Assembly: GCF_000718135.1 (NCBI RefSeq)
Contig: NZ_JOEM01000006.1
Location: forward strand, 1-64,000
Reading direction: 5' to 3'
DNA: 64,000 nt
DNA from: Streptomyces cyaneofuscatus
Lineage (GTDB): Bacteria; Actinomycetota; Actinomycetes; Streptomycetales; Streptomycetaceae
A model generated the notes under the pieces. It worked only from the letters and a program-made list of their open reading frames with translations, was not told the origin of the DNA and made no database searches. Below are positions 21,595-32,585 of the stretch, piece by piece; the stretch's first letter is position 1; each line of letters begins with the position of its first letter. The translations under genes were made by a program, and so were the position numbers.

Positions 21595-22403
21595 CAGCCA
21601 GCAGCGACGGCAGCGGGAACGGCAGCCGGAACGGCAACGGGAGCCACGGCGAGAGCCCGGGCGGAAGCCGGGGCGGGAGCAGCGGGACGGGCGCCGACGA
21701 CGGTGCCCCCTCCGGGAGACCCCGCCGGAACCGCGGGTTCCGGGCAGGTATGGCGGCGAGTGGTACGGCCCTGGCCGGACTCGCCGCCTTCGGGCTGTTC
21801 TGCGTCGGCTGCGCCACCGGCGGCACCGGCACCCGCGACGAGGGCCCCGCCGGCACGCAGCCCGTCGTCCAGGTCTCCCCGCAGCCCACCATCTCCGGCA
21901 CGACCCCGCCCACCCGGCGCGTCAACGCCGTGGCCCTCCTCAAGGGCGACCCGACCGTGAGCGAGCGGGTCCGGGAGGGGCTCCGGCCCTGCGCCGGCAA
22001 GGCCTACCCGGTCGACACCTCCTACGGCTCCATGACCGGCGGCCCGTCCGCCGATGTCGTGGTCAACGTGATGAGCTGCGCCGACTCGGTGGGGATGGGG
22101 ACGTACGTCTACCGGGCCCGCGAGGACGGCTCGTACGAGAACGTCTTCATGGCCGAGGTCCCGGCCGTCTACGGAACCATCGACCGGGGCGACCTCGTGG
22201 TGACGACCCAGGTCTACGGATCGAAGGACCCGCTGGCCTATCCGTCCGGCTCCGAGGTGGTCACCTACCGTTGGGCCGGCGGGCGCTTCACCGAGCACGA
22301 CCGGGTGCACAACGACTTCAGCCGTGCCGTCGACGGCGGCGGCGACATCGAGGCACCCACGCAGGCGGAACCGGTGGAACCGGCCGATCCGAGCGGGAAC
22401 TGA
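21582..22403 (+). CDS. cseA: Lipoprotein CseA, modulator of the SigE system
   Basis: The 273-residue protein has a long hydrophilic Gly/Ser/Asn N-terminus (1-50). A signal-like segment AGMAASGTALAGLAAFGLF leads to a lipobox ending at Cys77 (CVGC), and then an external domain with RRVNAVALLKGDPTVSERVREGL. In S. coelicolor CseA is an external lipoprotein that dampens sigE expression. The GTG start at 21582 overlaps the sigE stop by 13 bp; the true start may be internal (for example Met57), giving a normal signal peptide. The -3 residue of the lipobox is Cys instead of Leu. Confidence 0.85.
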   Translation: MRGLTASSDGSGNGSRNGNGSHGESPGGSRGGSSGTGADDGAPSGRPRRNRGFRAGMAASGTALAGLAAFGLFCVGCATGGTGTRDEGPAGTQPVVQVSPQPTISGTTPPTRRVNAVALLKGDPTVSERVREGLRPCAGKAYPVDTSYGSMTGGPSADVVVNVMSCADSVGMGTYVYRAREDGSYENVFMAEVPAVYGTIDRGDLVVTTQVYGSKDPLAYPSGSEVVTYRWAGGRFTEHDRVHNDFSRAVDGGGDIEAPTQAEPVEPADPSGN

Positions 22404-22421
22404 AAGCGAGAGACGACCTCC

Positions 22422-23138
22422 ATGGCCGAGACCCACGTCCTCTTCGTCGAGGACGACGATGTCATCCGTGAGGCCACCCAGCTCGCCCTGGAGCGGGTCG
22501 GCTTCACCGTCACCGCGATGCCCGACGGCCTCTCCGGCCTGGAGGCCTTCCGCGCCGACCGGCCGGACATCGCGCTGCTCGACGTGATGGTGCCGGGGCT
22601 CGACGGGGTGAGCCTGTGCCGCCGCATCCGGGACGAGTCGACGGTGCCCGTGATCATGCTCTCCGCGCGGGCCGACTCGATCGACGTGGTGCTCGGCCTG
22701 GAGGCCGGCGCGGACGACTACGTCACCAAGCCCTTCGACGGCGCCGTCCTGGTCGCCCGCATCCGGGCCGTCCTGCGCCGCTTCGGCCACGCGGCCGGGC
22801 CGGACGGCGGCACGGGCCAGGGCGGTACGGAGGGCGAGGCCGAGGGGCTCGGCGGGGTGCTGGTCTTCGGCGATCTGGAGGTCGACACGGACGGCATGGA
22901 GGTGCGGCGCGGCGGTGAGCAGGTGGCGCTGACGCCCACCGAGATGCGGCTGCTGCTGGAGTTCTCCTCCGCGCCCGGCACCGTACTCTCCCGCGACAAG
23001 CTCCTGGAGCGGGTCTGGGACTACGGCTGGGGCGGCGACACCCGGGTCGTGGACGTCCACGTCCAGCGGCTTCGCACCAAGATCGGCCAGGACCGGATCG
23101 AGACGGTCCGCGGCTTCGGCTACAAGCTGCGCGGATGA
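22422..23138 (+). CDS. cseB: Response regulator CseB (OmpR family)
   Basis: The 238-residue protein has a receiver domain (1-120) with acidic pocket EDDD and phosphoacceptor Asp54 (LLDVMVPG), Lys in VTKPFD, and a C-terminal winged helix (145-238) ending in VVDVHVQRLRTKIGQDRIETVRGFGYKL with small breaks. It activates the sigE promoter in response to CseC. It follows cseA by 18 bp in the same operon. Confidence 0.95.
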   Translation: MAETHVLFVEDDDVIREATQLALERVGFTVTAMPDGLSGLEAFRADRPDIALLDVMVPGLDGVSLCRRIRDESTVPVIMLSARADSIDVVLGLEAGADDYVTKPFDGAVLVARIRAVLRRFGHAAGPDGGTGQGGTEGEAEGLGGVLVFGDLEVDTDGMEVRRGGEQVALTPTEMRLLLEFSSAPGTVLSRDKLLERVWDYGWGGDTRVVDVHVQRLRTKIGQDRIETVRGFGYKLRG

Positions 23139-23169
23139 GGCGGCGGATGAGACGGCCGGTGACCAGCGG

Positions 23170-24507
23170 ATGAAGCGACTGGCGCTGCGGACCGGGGTCC
23201 GCTGGAAGATCAGCATCGCCATCGCCGCGGTCGGCGCGCTCATCGCGGTGGCGCTGAGCCTCGTCGTGCACAACGCGGCCCGGGTCTCGATGATCGAGAA
23301 CGCCCGCGAGGTGCAGCTGGAGCGGCTGCTGGGCGCGCAGCGTTTCTACGAGGCGACGAGCATGCAGAAGGGCGGGCCCAAGTTCGGGGCGAAGCTCAAC
23401 GACCCGGCGATCCCGCCGAGCCTGCGCGACGAGGTCCGCAAGAACCGGCGGGCCACCCATGTGACGGAGACCTCCGACGGGGTGCCCGATGTCTGGGCGG
23501 CCGTTCCGCTGGCCAACGGGGACGTGCTCTCGCTGCACACCCGGTTCGCGGACCGGTCCGCGACGATCATGGACGACCTGGACCGGGCGCTGATCATCGG
23601 CTCGGTCTCGGTCGTCTTCGGCGGCTGCGCGCTCGGCGTCCTCATCGGCGGCCAGCTCTCGCGCCGGCTGCGCAAGGCGGCGGCCGCGGCGGGCCGGGTC
23701 GCCGAGGGCCACACCGACGTACGGGTGCGGGAGGCCGTCGGCGGGGTCGTCCGGGACGAGACGGACGAGCTGGCGCGGGCGGTCGACGCGCTGACCGACG
23801 CGCTGAACGAGCGGATCGAGGCGGAGCGCCGGGTCACCGCGGACATCGCCCACGAGCTGCGTACGCCGGTGACCGGGCTGCTCACGGCCGCCGAGCTGCT
23901 GCCGCCGGGCCGCCCGACCGAGCTGGTACGGGACCGGGCCCAGGCGATGCGGACGCTGGTCGAGGACGTGCTGGAGGTGGCCCGGCTGGACAGCGCGTCG
24001 GAGCGGGCGGAGCTCCAGGAGCTGCCGCTCGGGGAGTTCGTCAGCCGGCGGATCGGGCTGCTGGACCCGGATGTGACCGTGCAGGTGGTGCACGAGTCCT
24101 GGGTCTCCACGGACCCGCGCCGCCTGGAGCGGATCCTCGGCAATCTCCTCGGCAACGCCGACAAGCACGGCTCCACCCCGGTGGAGGTCACGGTGGAGGG
24201 CCGGGTGGTACGGGTCCGGGACCACGGTCCGGGGTTCCCGGAGGAGCTGCTGCGGGACGGGCCGAGCCGGTTCCGTACGGGCTCCATGGACCGGGCCGGG
24301 CACGGACACGGGCTCGGCCTGACGATCGCGGCGGGCCAGGCGAGGGTGCTGGGGGCCCGGCTGACCTTCCGGAACGCGGCGCCCGTGGGGGCGGCGGAGG
24401 GCACGGGCGGGGCGATCGCGGTGCTGTGGCTGCCGGAGCACGCGCCGACGGCGACGGGGAGCTTCCCGATGCTGCGGACGGCGGACGAGCGGCAGCCGCA
24501 GGGCTGA
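23170..24507 (+). CDS. cseC: Sensor histidine kinase CseC
   Basis: The 445-residue membrane kinase has two transmembrane segments (about 13-35 and 140-162) flanking an external sensor loop, then HAMP (163-215). The dimerisation domain has the H-box IAHELRTPVTG with His228. The ATPase domain has N-box NLLGNADKHGS, VRDHGPGFPEEL and GHGHGLGLTIAAGQA. It senses envelope damage such as that caused by wall-active antibiotics and phosphorylates CseB. It is the last gene of the sigE operon, 31 bp after cseB. Confidence 0.94.
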   Translation: MKRLALRTGVRWKISIAIAAVGALIAVALSLVVHNAARVSMIENAREVQLERLLGAQRFYEATSMQKGGPKFGAKLNDPAIPPSLRDEVRKNRRATHVTETSDGVPDVWAAVPLANGDVLSLHTRFADRSATIMDDLDRALIIGSVSVVFGGCALGVLIGGQLSRRLRKAAAAAGRVAEGHTDVRVREAVGGVVRDETDELARAVDALTDALNERIEAERRVTADIAHELRTPVTGLLTAAELLPPGRPTELVRDRAQAMRTLVEDVLEVARLDSASERAELQELPLGEFVSRRIGLLDPDVTVQVVHESWVSTDPRRLERILGNLLGNADKHGSTPVEVTVEGRVVRVRDHGPGFPEELLRDGPSRFRTGSMDRAGHGHGLGLTIAAGQARVLGARLTFRNAAPVGAAEGTGGAIAVLWLPEHAPTATGSFPMLRTADERQPQG

Positions 24508-24534
24508 GGTTCCCTGGACCCGCCGGGTACAACG

Positions 24535-24588
24535 CCGACGGCGACCCCGAGGAGTGAGCCGTGAGGCTGTCCTCGACGTCGCCGTCGG
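24535..24588 (+). terminator. Stem-loop after the sigE-cse operon
   Basis: CCGACGGCGAC (24535-24545) pairs exactly with GTCGCCGTCGG (24578-24588), and GAGGA/TCCTC extend the stem inside a bulge. It begins 27 bp after the cseC stop. A second palindrome, CCCCGG-GTA-CCGGGG, lies at 24609-24623. There is no T-run, as is common in Streptomyces. Confidence 0.65.
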
Positions 24589-24708
24589 TCGGGTGACCCG
24601 GGCGCACGCCCCGGGTACCGGGGTGTAACGGGTCCACTGAACGCTCTTCGGTTGTGCTGCACGGCCGCCGGGTCTCCCCGGCAGGTCCGCGCGGTTACGC
24701 CGGCCGGA

Positions 24709-25425
24709 TCAGATGGAGACGTGCACCGAGCGGAGGAACTGGGCCGGGTTGAGCGCCGAGCCGTAGTTCGGGCTGGTGCGGATCTCGAAGTGCAGGTGCG
24801 GGCCGCTGGAGTTGCCGGTGTTGCCGGACAGGGCGATCTTCTCGCCCGTGGTGACCTTCTCGCCGATCTTCACGTTGACCTTCGACAGGTGCGCGTACTG
24901 CGAGTACTTGCCGTTGGAGTGCTTGATCACGATGGCGTTGCCGTACGCGGGGCCGTCGCCGGCGCCGTTCGGGCCGGCCTTCACGACGGTGCCGGTGTGG
25001 GCGGCGGTGACCGGGGTGCCGACCGGAACGGCGAAGTCCTGGCCGGAGTGCTTGGCGGCCCAGCGGGCGCCACCGGTGCCGTAGCTGGCGGTCAGCGTGT
25101 ACTTCTTGACCGGGGTCTTCCAGGAGGCGGCGTTCTTCTTGGCCGCCTTCTTCTTGGCCTCGGCCTTCTTCTTCGCGTCGGACGCCTTCTGCGCCGCCGT
25201 CTTCTTGGCCGTCTCGGCAGCCTTGCTCTGCGCGGTCGCCTGCTGGGCGACCGACTGGGCGGTGGTGCCCGCGGCGAGGGGGGCGGCGGCAGCGTCGGCG
25301 TTGCCGGCCGCGAACGCCGAGCCTGCACCCAGCACCACGGACGCTCCCAGGCCGGCGGCCAGGACGGCGCCACGGACGCGGGAGGCGGACGGGCGGATGG
25401 TGTGCTGGTTCGTTGCGCGCTTCAT
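24709..25425 (-). CDS. Secreted M23-family peptidoglycan endopeptidase
   Basis: The 238-residue protein has an N-terminal signal peptide cleaved near SAFAAGNA (about residue 40). A long Ala/Lys helical linker follows (KKTAAQKASDAKKKAEAKKK), then a LytM/M23 domain (105-238). Zinc ligands are visible in HSGQDFAVP and in the HLHFEIR motif. It would cleave wall cross-bridges during growth, sporulation or germination. It diverges from the trypco2-NACHT pair, with a long structured leader upstream. Confidence 0.92.
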   Translation of the reverse strand: MKRATNQHTIRPSASRVRGAVLAAGLGASVVLGAGSAFAAGNADAAAAPLAAGTTAQSVAQQATAQSKAAETAKKTAAQKASDAKKKAEAKKKAAKKNAASWKTPVKKYTLTASYGTGGARWAAKHSGQDFAVPVGTPVTAAHTGTVVKAGPNGAGDGPAYGNAIVIKHSNGKYSQYAHLSKVNVKIGEKVTTGEKIALSGNTGNSSGPHLHFEIRTSPNYGSALNPAQFLRSVHVSI

Positions 25426-25541
25426 ACGGTGAAGTCCTCCGAAGGTGAGTGGACCCGGCGTGCTGTCCGGGCTTGCTCAACCTTGGTAACCCGCACCCCA
25501 GCCGATGCTCAAACACCCCATCTACGAAGGAAAGCCGTAGA

Positions 25542-25610
25542 AGGGAGGATGGGAATTCGTCGCGGTTGCCCCAGTTCGGGAGCCGGGACCGGGCGACGAA
25601 ATCCCTCCCT
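25542..25610 (-). promoter_or_regulatory. Structured leader of the M23 peptidase gene
   Basis: AGGGAGG (25542-25548) pairs with CCTCCCT (25604-25610). TTCGTCGC (25556-25563) pairs with GCGACGAA (25593-25600), giving a long imperfect stem about 120 bases upstream of the peptidase start. A neighbouring hairpin TCTACG/CGTAGA is at 25521-25541. Streptomyces wall-hydrolase genes often have c-di-AMP (ydaO) riboswitches, but I could not match that consensus here. The rest of the 459-bp gap (25426-25884) shows no gene; promoter elements were not recognised. Confidence 0.5.
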
Positions 25611-25884
25611 CGAAGGGGGCTTAAACGCTGTTCTAGGGGCACTTTTCCGGACATGGCGCCGCGAACGGGCCGTATCGCCCACCGCGTGGACCCGGTCCGC
25701 TCCCGCCGGGCCGAAGGTCCTCCACCAGGCTTCGGCGCCATCTCCTAGCCCGCGTAGTAGGCCTGTTTCGGCCTGTGCGCCTTGTCACCGCCGGTGGGAC
25801 CTAAGTCCTTCCGATTCGGGACCTTCGGCCTTCTACATCACTACGCTGACGGGAAAGCGGATCCGCGCCCTGGGGGGGACCACC

Positions 25885-26259
25885 ATGACGGCCGAGAACA
25901 CCCATGACCTGGACGGCATCGAGCTCGCCGATGCCGTCGAATCCATCCGAAACCAGCTGGTGGAGGCGGCGGCCCGGGCCACGGGCCGCCCGCTGGCCTT
26001 CGCGGTCGGGGACATCCAGATGGAGTTCACCCTCGAACTCCGCAAGGAGGCCAAGGCGGGCGGCAAGGTGAAGGCCTGGGTCGTCGAGGCGGGCGCCGAC
26101 GCGTCCCGGGCGACGGGCCGCACCCACAAGGTGGCCTTCACGCTGAGCCCGCGGAACGCGGTGACTGGGGAGGCGTGGGCGATCGGGACGGAGGACGACG
26201 GGGCCACGGCGGGATTCGGTGACGGGGCGGGGTTCGGTGAGGGGGCGGGCAGGCCGTGA
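25885..26259 (+). CDS. Trypsin-co-occurring domain 2 (trypco2)-like protein
   Basis: The 124-residue protein has the pattern of the trypco2 family: a first helix GIELADAVESIRNQLVEAAARA, then strands LAFAVGDIQMEFTLELRKEA, KVKAWVVEAGAD, and THKVAFTLSPRN. The Gly-rich tail has GFGDGAGFGEGAG. In published comparative genomics such domains accompany trypsin-like proteases and NACHT/STAND NTPases in predicted immune systems. Its stop overlaps the next start as GTGA, so the two are made together. It is presumably a regulator, substrate or effector of the downstream protease-ATPase. Confidence 0.75.
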   Translation: MTAENTHDLDGIELADAVESIRNQLVEAAARATGRPLAFAVGDIQMEFTLELRKEAKAGGKVKAWVVEAGADASRATGRTHKVAFTLSPRNAVTGEAWAIGTEDDGATAGFGDGAGFGEGAGRP

Positions 26260-29200
26260 GCTCGCCGCCCACACCCGTCACGCACCTCGCCGACCGTACG
26301 GTGGCTGTCTCCGGCGCCCTCCAGGGCAGCGGCGTCCTGCTCACCGACCGGCTGGTCCTGACCTGCGCCCATGTGGTCAAGACCGGCTCCGTCCTCATCG
26401 CCCACCCCGCGCTCCCGGGCCGGATACGGGCCACCGTCACCTGGATCGACTACCGCCTGGACGTGGCCCTGCTGGAGGCCACCGAGCCGGTGTCGGCGGT
26501 CCCCCCGGCGCGGCTCGGCGTGCTGGACACCCGCGAGGCGATCCCCGGGTGCGAGATCACCGGCTTCCCGCGCGTGCAGCGCTACGGCGGCGGCCTCCGT
26601 AAGCGCCTGGAGGTGGACCAGTACACGGTGACGGTCCTGCCCATGGCGGGCCGCGTGCGTGACCTGCTGGTCTGCGATCTGGACGGCCCGCCCGCCGCCC
26701 GCCCGGACGACGAGCCCCCGGCCCTGTCCGGGCTCTCCGGCGGCCCGCTCTTCGCCGGGGACATCCTCCTGGGCATCGCCCGCCAGGTCCCGCAGCAGCG
26801 GGAGGGCCGCCGGGTCGAGTGCGTACCGCTCGGCCCGGTCCTGGCGGCGGAGCCCTTCGTCCAGGCCTACCGCAGGACCGGCGCCCTGCTGCGGGAGGAA
26901 CGCGTCCACGGGAACTTCCCTCGGGACCTGCGGTACGAGGCGGGGTACGCGCAGGCGCTGGGCGTCGCGTACCGCCGTACGAAGATCTTCGGCCTGGACG
27001 AGCTGAGCCGGCACGACTCCGAATGGGACCTGGACACGGCCTACCTCAGCCTGGAGGCCCAGGCGCAGGCAAAGGACCGTTCCGCACCGGCTCCGCCCCT
27101 CCCCCAACGCATCGACACCCTCCTCACCGACCGCCCCCGCGTCCTGCTGCGCGGCGAGGCGGGCGCCGGCAAGACAACCCTCCTGTGGTGGCTGGCCGCC
27201 CACGCGTCCGCCCACACCCTGGACGACGACCTGGCCCCGTTGAACGGCCTGGTCCCGTTCGTGGTGCCGCTGCGCACCCTGCAGGCTCGTGGCGGCGGGT
27301 TCCCGAGCCCGGCGGAGCTGTCCGGCACGGCGGGCCTGGTGGTCGACGCGGCCCCGGAGGGGTGGGCGGGCCGAGTCCTGGAGTCCGGGCGGGCGCTTCT
27401 TCTGGTGGACGGGCTGGACGAGGTGCCGCCGGAGGACCGGGAGCAGGCGCACGACTGGCTGTCACAGCTGTTGCGGCGCTACCCGGAGACCCGGTGCGTG
27501 GCGACCGTACGACCGCTGGCCGTCGAACCGGACTGGCTGCGCTCGGAAGGCTTCGCGGAGTTACGCCTGCTGCCCATGCGGAACGAGGACATCCAGGCCT
27601 TCGTGGCCTCCTGGCACCGGGCCGCCCGGCTGTCCGAGGAGGACGACGCCGACCGCCTGGACGAGCTGGAGCGGGACCTGGCCCGCCAGTTCGACCAGAA
27701 CCCCACGCTCCGTGACCTGGCCCGTACACCCCTGCTCTGCGCGGTGATCTGCGCCTTGCACCGCCGCCGCGACGGCTTCCTCCCGGAGACCCGGTGGAGC
27801 CTGTACCGCTCGGCGCTGGAGATGCTCCTCGGCCACCGCGACCGCCGCCGCCGGATCGGCGACCCCGAGGGCATCGACCTGAGCGTCGAGGAGCACACCC
27901 AGCTTCTCCAGCGCATCGCGGTCTGGCTGGTCCGCGAGGGCCAGTCGGAGTTCACGCGGGGGCAGGCGCTGCGCCAGCTCAGGCGGGCGCTGGCGGGGAT
28001 GGAGCGGGTCAGCGCCCAGGGCCCGCCCGCGAAGATCCTCACGCACCTGCTCAACCGCAGCGGTCTGCTCCAGGAACGCACCGACGACACCTATCAGTTC
28101 ATCCACCGCACCTTTCAGGACTACCTGGCCGCGAAGGAGTTGGTCGAGGACGACCACCTCAACGAACTGCTGCGCCACGCGGACGAGGAGACCTGGCAGG
28201 ACGTGATCCTTTTGGCGGCTGGACACTGCGGGCGGCGGGAACTCGCCCTGCTCGTACGCGGTTTGCTCGACGCGGGTCTGCGGCATTGGGACCAATCGGC
28301 GGCCCGTACCACCGTCCACGTTCTGGCCGCCCTCTGTGCCCAGCACGCGACCTGGCTGGACGATGCGGTACGGGCGGGCGTCCGGGTGAGTACGGCGGCG
28401 CTCTTCCCGCCGGTCAGCGACGACCAGGTGGCCGCCCTGGCCCGGCTCGGTCCGGCAGCGCTGGCCTTTGTGCCCGATCCGCGCGCGATGCCCGAGACCG
28501 AGCCGGATGCCCGGCTCGTGGCCACCCTGATCACCGGCATCGGGGGAGCCTCCGCGATCCCCCATGCCCGCGCCTGGGCGCTGGCGCGCCCGGAGCTGGG
28601 CCGGTTCTTCGCGGGCGCGTGGGAACGTTTTCCGCCCGAGGAGTACGCCGCCGAGGTACTGACGCACTGCGACCTCCGGCACACGGTTCTCGCGGTGAGT
28701 GACCGGCGGCAGTTGAGGGCGCTGCGTCACCTTCCGTATGTTCCGACGCTGTCCCTGCGCCTGGATCTGACCGATGCGGAGATCGGTGCGGCTCTGATGG
28801 GGATCCGGCTCGGGGCGCTGTTCCTGAGGAGGGCCGAACGCCTCGCCCGGCTCTCGTTCCTGAGCGCCTTCGCGGACTCCCTGTCGGAGTTGGACCTCGG
28901 ATGGTGCCCAACGCTGCGGGACTTCACGCCTCTCGCCGGGCTCCACCGGCTGAGAGGCCTGATTCTGAACACCCAGGGGACGCTCCCGGCCGACCTGGCT
29001 CCGCTGGCGGATCTGCCCGCCCTGTCCCACCTTGGGCTGCGGCACCTTGAGGCGGACCGGTTGAGCGAGATAGCGGCCAACCCCGGTGTCACGAGCCTGA
29101 CGGTGACCAACCGGCGTCCACTGGCCCTGGACGGACTCGGTGCCTGGAAGTCGCTCAGGGAGCTGGAGGTCTCGGAACTCGCCGCGTTCGACGACGCACT

Positions 29201-29525
29201 CGACGCGCTGCGGGAGCATTCCCGGATCACCGACCTCCGCCTCACCGCCTTCCCCTGGGCACACCGGCCGACCCGCCCCGTGTCCGCTCCCAACGTTGAG
29301 GAGCTGTTCGTACCGGCCCCTGACCACGCCGGTGACCTCGGGATGCTGCGACCGCTCTTCCCCGGGGTCACCCGTCTCAGACTGGACGCCTCCGCCCTGC
29401 GCGTACTGGATCTCACGCCGCTGCACTCCTGGCCGGGCCTGCGGGTGCTGGTCACCGGGTTGCCCGGGCAGCGTCTGATCGGCGCGCCGGAGCTGGGCGA
29501 CCGGCTCAATGCCCCTCCCGGCTGA
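26256..29525 (+). CDS. Trypsin-NACHT-LRR protein, predicted STAND-type immune NTPase
   Basis: The 1089-residue protein begins with a trypsin-like protease domain (1-200) with an apparent triad: His39 in LTCAHVV, Asp69 in YRLDVALL, Ser161 in LSGLSGGPLF. A NACHT NTPase follows (about 290-640) with Walker A GEAGAGKTT (300-308), Walker B LLLVDGLDEVP (381-391) and the QFIHRTFQDYLAAKEL end motif (about 614-629). A helical region then leads to leucine-rich repeats (about 830-1080), e.g. LSELDLGWCPTLRDFTPL. The likely logic is that the LRR part senses, NACHT oligomerises and the protease fires. Codon bias relaxes in the sensor half (cgt, ctt, gtt, tat, agt). No signal peptide is seen. Confidence 0.9.
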   Translation: MSSPPTPVTHLADRTVAVSGALQGSGVLLTDRLVLTCAHVVKTGSVLIAHPALPGRIRATVTWIDYRLDVALLEATEPVSAVPPARLGVLDTREAIPGCEITGFPRVQRYGGGLRKRLEVDQYTVTVLPMAGRVRDLLVCDLDGPPAARPDDEPPALSGLSGGPLFAGDILLGIARQVPQQREGRRVECVPLGPVLAAEPFVQAYRRTGALLREERVHGNFPRDLRYEAGYAQALGVAYRRTKIFGLDELSRHDSEWDLDTAYLSLEAQAQAKDRSAPAPPLPQRIDTLLTDRPRVLLRGEAGAGKTTLLWWLAAHASAHTLDDDLAPLNGLVPFVVPLRTLQARGGGFPSPAELSGTAGLVVDAAPEGWAGRVLESGRALLLVDGLDEVPPEDREQAHDWLSQLLRRYPETRCVATVRPLAVEPDWLRSEGFAELRLLPMRNEDIQAFVASWHRAARLSEEDDADRLDELERDLARQFDQNPTLRDLARTPLLCAVICALHRRRDGFLPETRWSLYRSALEMLLGHRDRRRRIGDPEGIDLSVEEHTQLLQRIAVWLVREGQSEFTRGQALRQLRRALAGMERVSAQGPPAKILTHLLNRSGLLQERTDDTYQFIHRTFQDYLAAKELVEDDHLNELLRHADEETWQDVILLAAGHCGRRELALLVRGLLDAGLRHWDQSAARTTVHVLAALCAQHATWLDDAVRAGVRVSTAALFPPVSDDQVAALARLGPAALAFVPDPRAMPETEPDARLVATLITGIGGASAIPHARAWALARPELGRFFAGAWERFPPEEYAAEVLTHCDLRHTVLAVSDRRQLRALRHLPYVPTLSLRLDLTDAEIGAALMGIRLGALFLRRAERLARLSFLSAFADSLSELDLGWCPTLRDFTPLAGLHRLRGLILNTQGTLPADLAPLADLPALSHLGLRHLEADRLSEIAANPGVTSLTVTNRRPLALDGLGAWKSLRELEVSELAAFDDALDALREHSRITDLRLTAFPWAHRPTRPVSAPNVEELFVPAPDHAGDLGMLRPLFPGVTRLRLDASALRVLDLTPLHSWPGLRVLVTGLPGQRLIGAPELGDRLNAPPG

Positions 29526-29535
29526 CGCACGGAAA

Positions 29536-29585
29536 AAGGGGCTGCCCCGGACCCGGCTGTGAAGCCGATTCCGGGGCAGCCCCTT
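29536..29585. terminator. Bidirectional terminator between NACHT gene and clpC
   Basis: A 16-bp perfect stem, AAGGGGCTGCCCCGGA (29536-29551) with TCCGGGGCAGCCCCTT (29570-29585), encloses an 18-base loop. It lies 10 bp after the NACHT stop and 21 bp from the clpC stop, so it can serve both convergent genes. AAAAA flanks the left arm and gives a U-run for the minus-strand transcript. Confidence 0.88.
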
Positions 29586-29606
29586 CAATGACGCCCTATG
29601 CGGGTG

Positions 29607-32135
<2,529 letters not shown>

Positions 32136-32356
32136 CGTTAATCGCTCCTCAGAGCGGTCGGTCAGTGAGGGGTCGGTCCCCTCCCAGTCCTTCCGCATGC
32201 TAGTCCCGCAGGACGGGACAGCTCATTCCAACTGCCGACATCCGTCCGGATCACCCCGCACCGGGCGGGGATTCTTACTGCCGAACAGCTGACAACTGCT
32301 CCAACCCGATGGTGCGAGACGATGTTCCCGCAGGCCAGGCAGATACCCCTTTCGCC

Positions 32357-32374
32357 AGTACGCCGATGGCGAAC
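32357..32374. promoter_or_regulatory. ClgR-type operator upstream of clpC
   Basis: AGTACGCCGATGGCGAAC matches at every defined position the actinobacterial ClgR consensus WNNWCGCYNANRGCGWWS as I remember it. ClgR is known in Streptomyces and Corynebacterium to activate clpC, clpP and lon. It lies 222-240 bp upstream of the clpC ATG. The remaining 450-bp gap (32136-32585) holds no gene that I can support. Confidence 0.65.
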
Positions 32375-32585
32375 GTGAGACGCCTCGGTCAGCGTGTCGC
32401 CCCTTCCCACTAGGAAAGTCTTACCCGCAATCACTGACAGTCCATGCGGCGCGCCCCGGTTCCCTCCGCTACGGGCGAACAACCTTGCGCCGCTTCACGC
32501 TCCCGCGCGCCCTCGAAAGCCGGACACAAAGTGATCGTCCGGGAACTCTGCGTAACTTCACCGTCGGTTCAGCGGTTCATCGGAC

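Noticed and set aside
25426..25640. ydaO (c-di-AMP) riboswitch before the M23 peptidase
   Set aside because: The conserved blocks I remember for ydaO could not be found, so only an unassigned structured leader is reported.
26256..29525. Frameshift or domain loss in the NACHT protein
   Set aside because: All domain motifs appear in one uninterrupted frame, so the gene seems intact.
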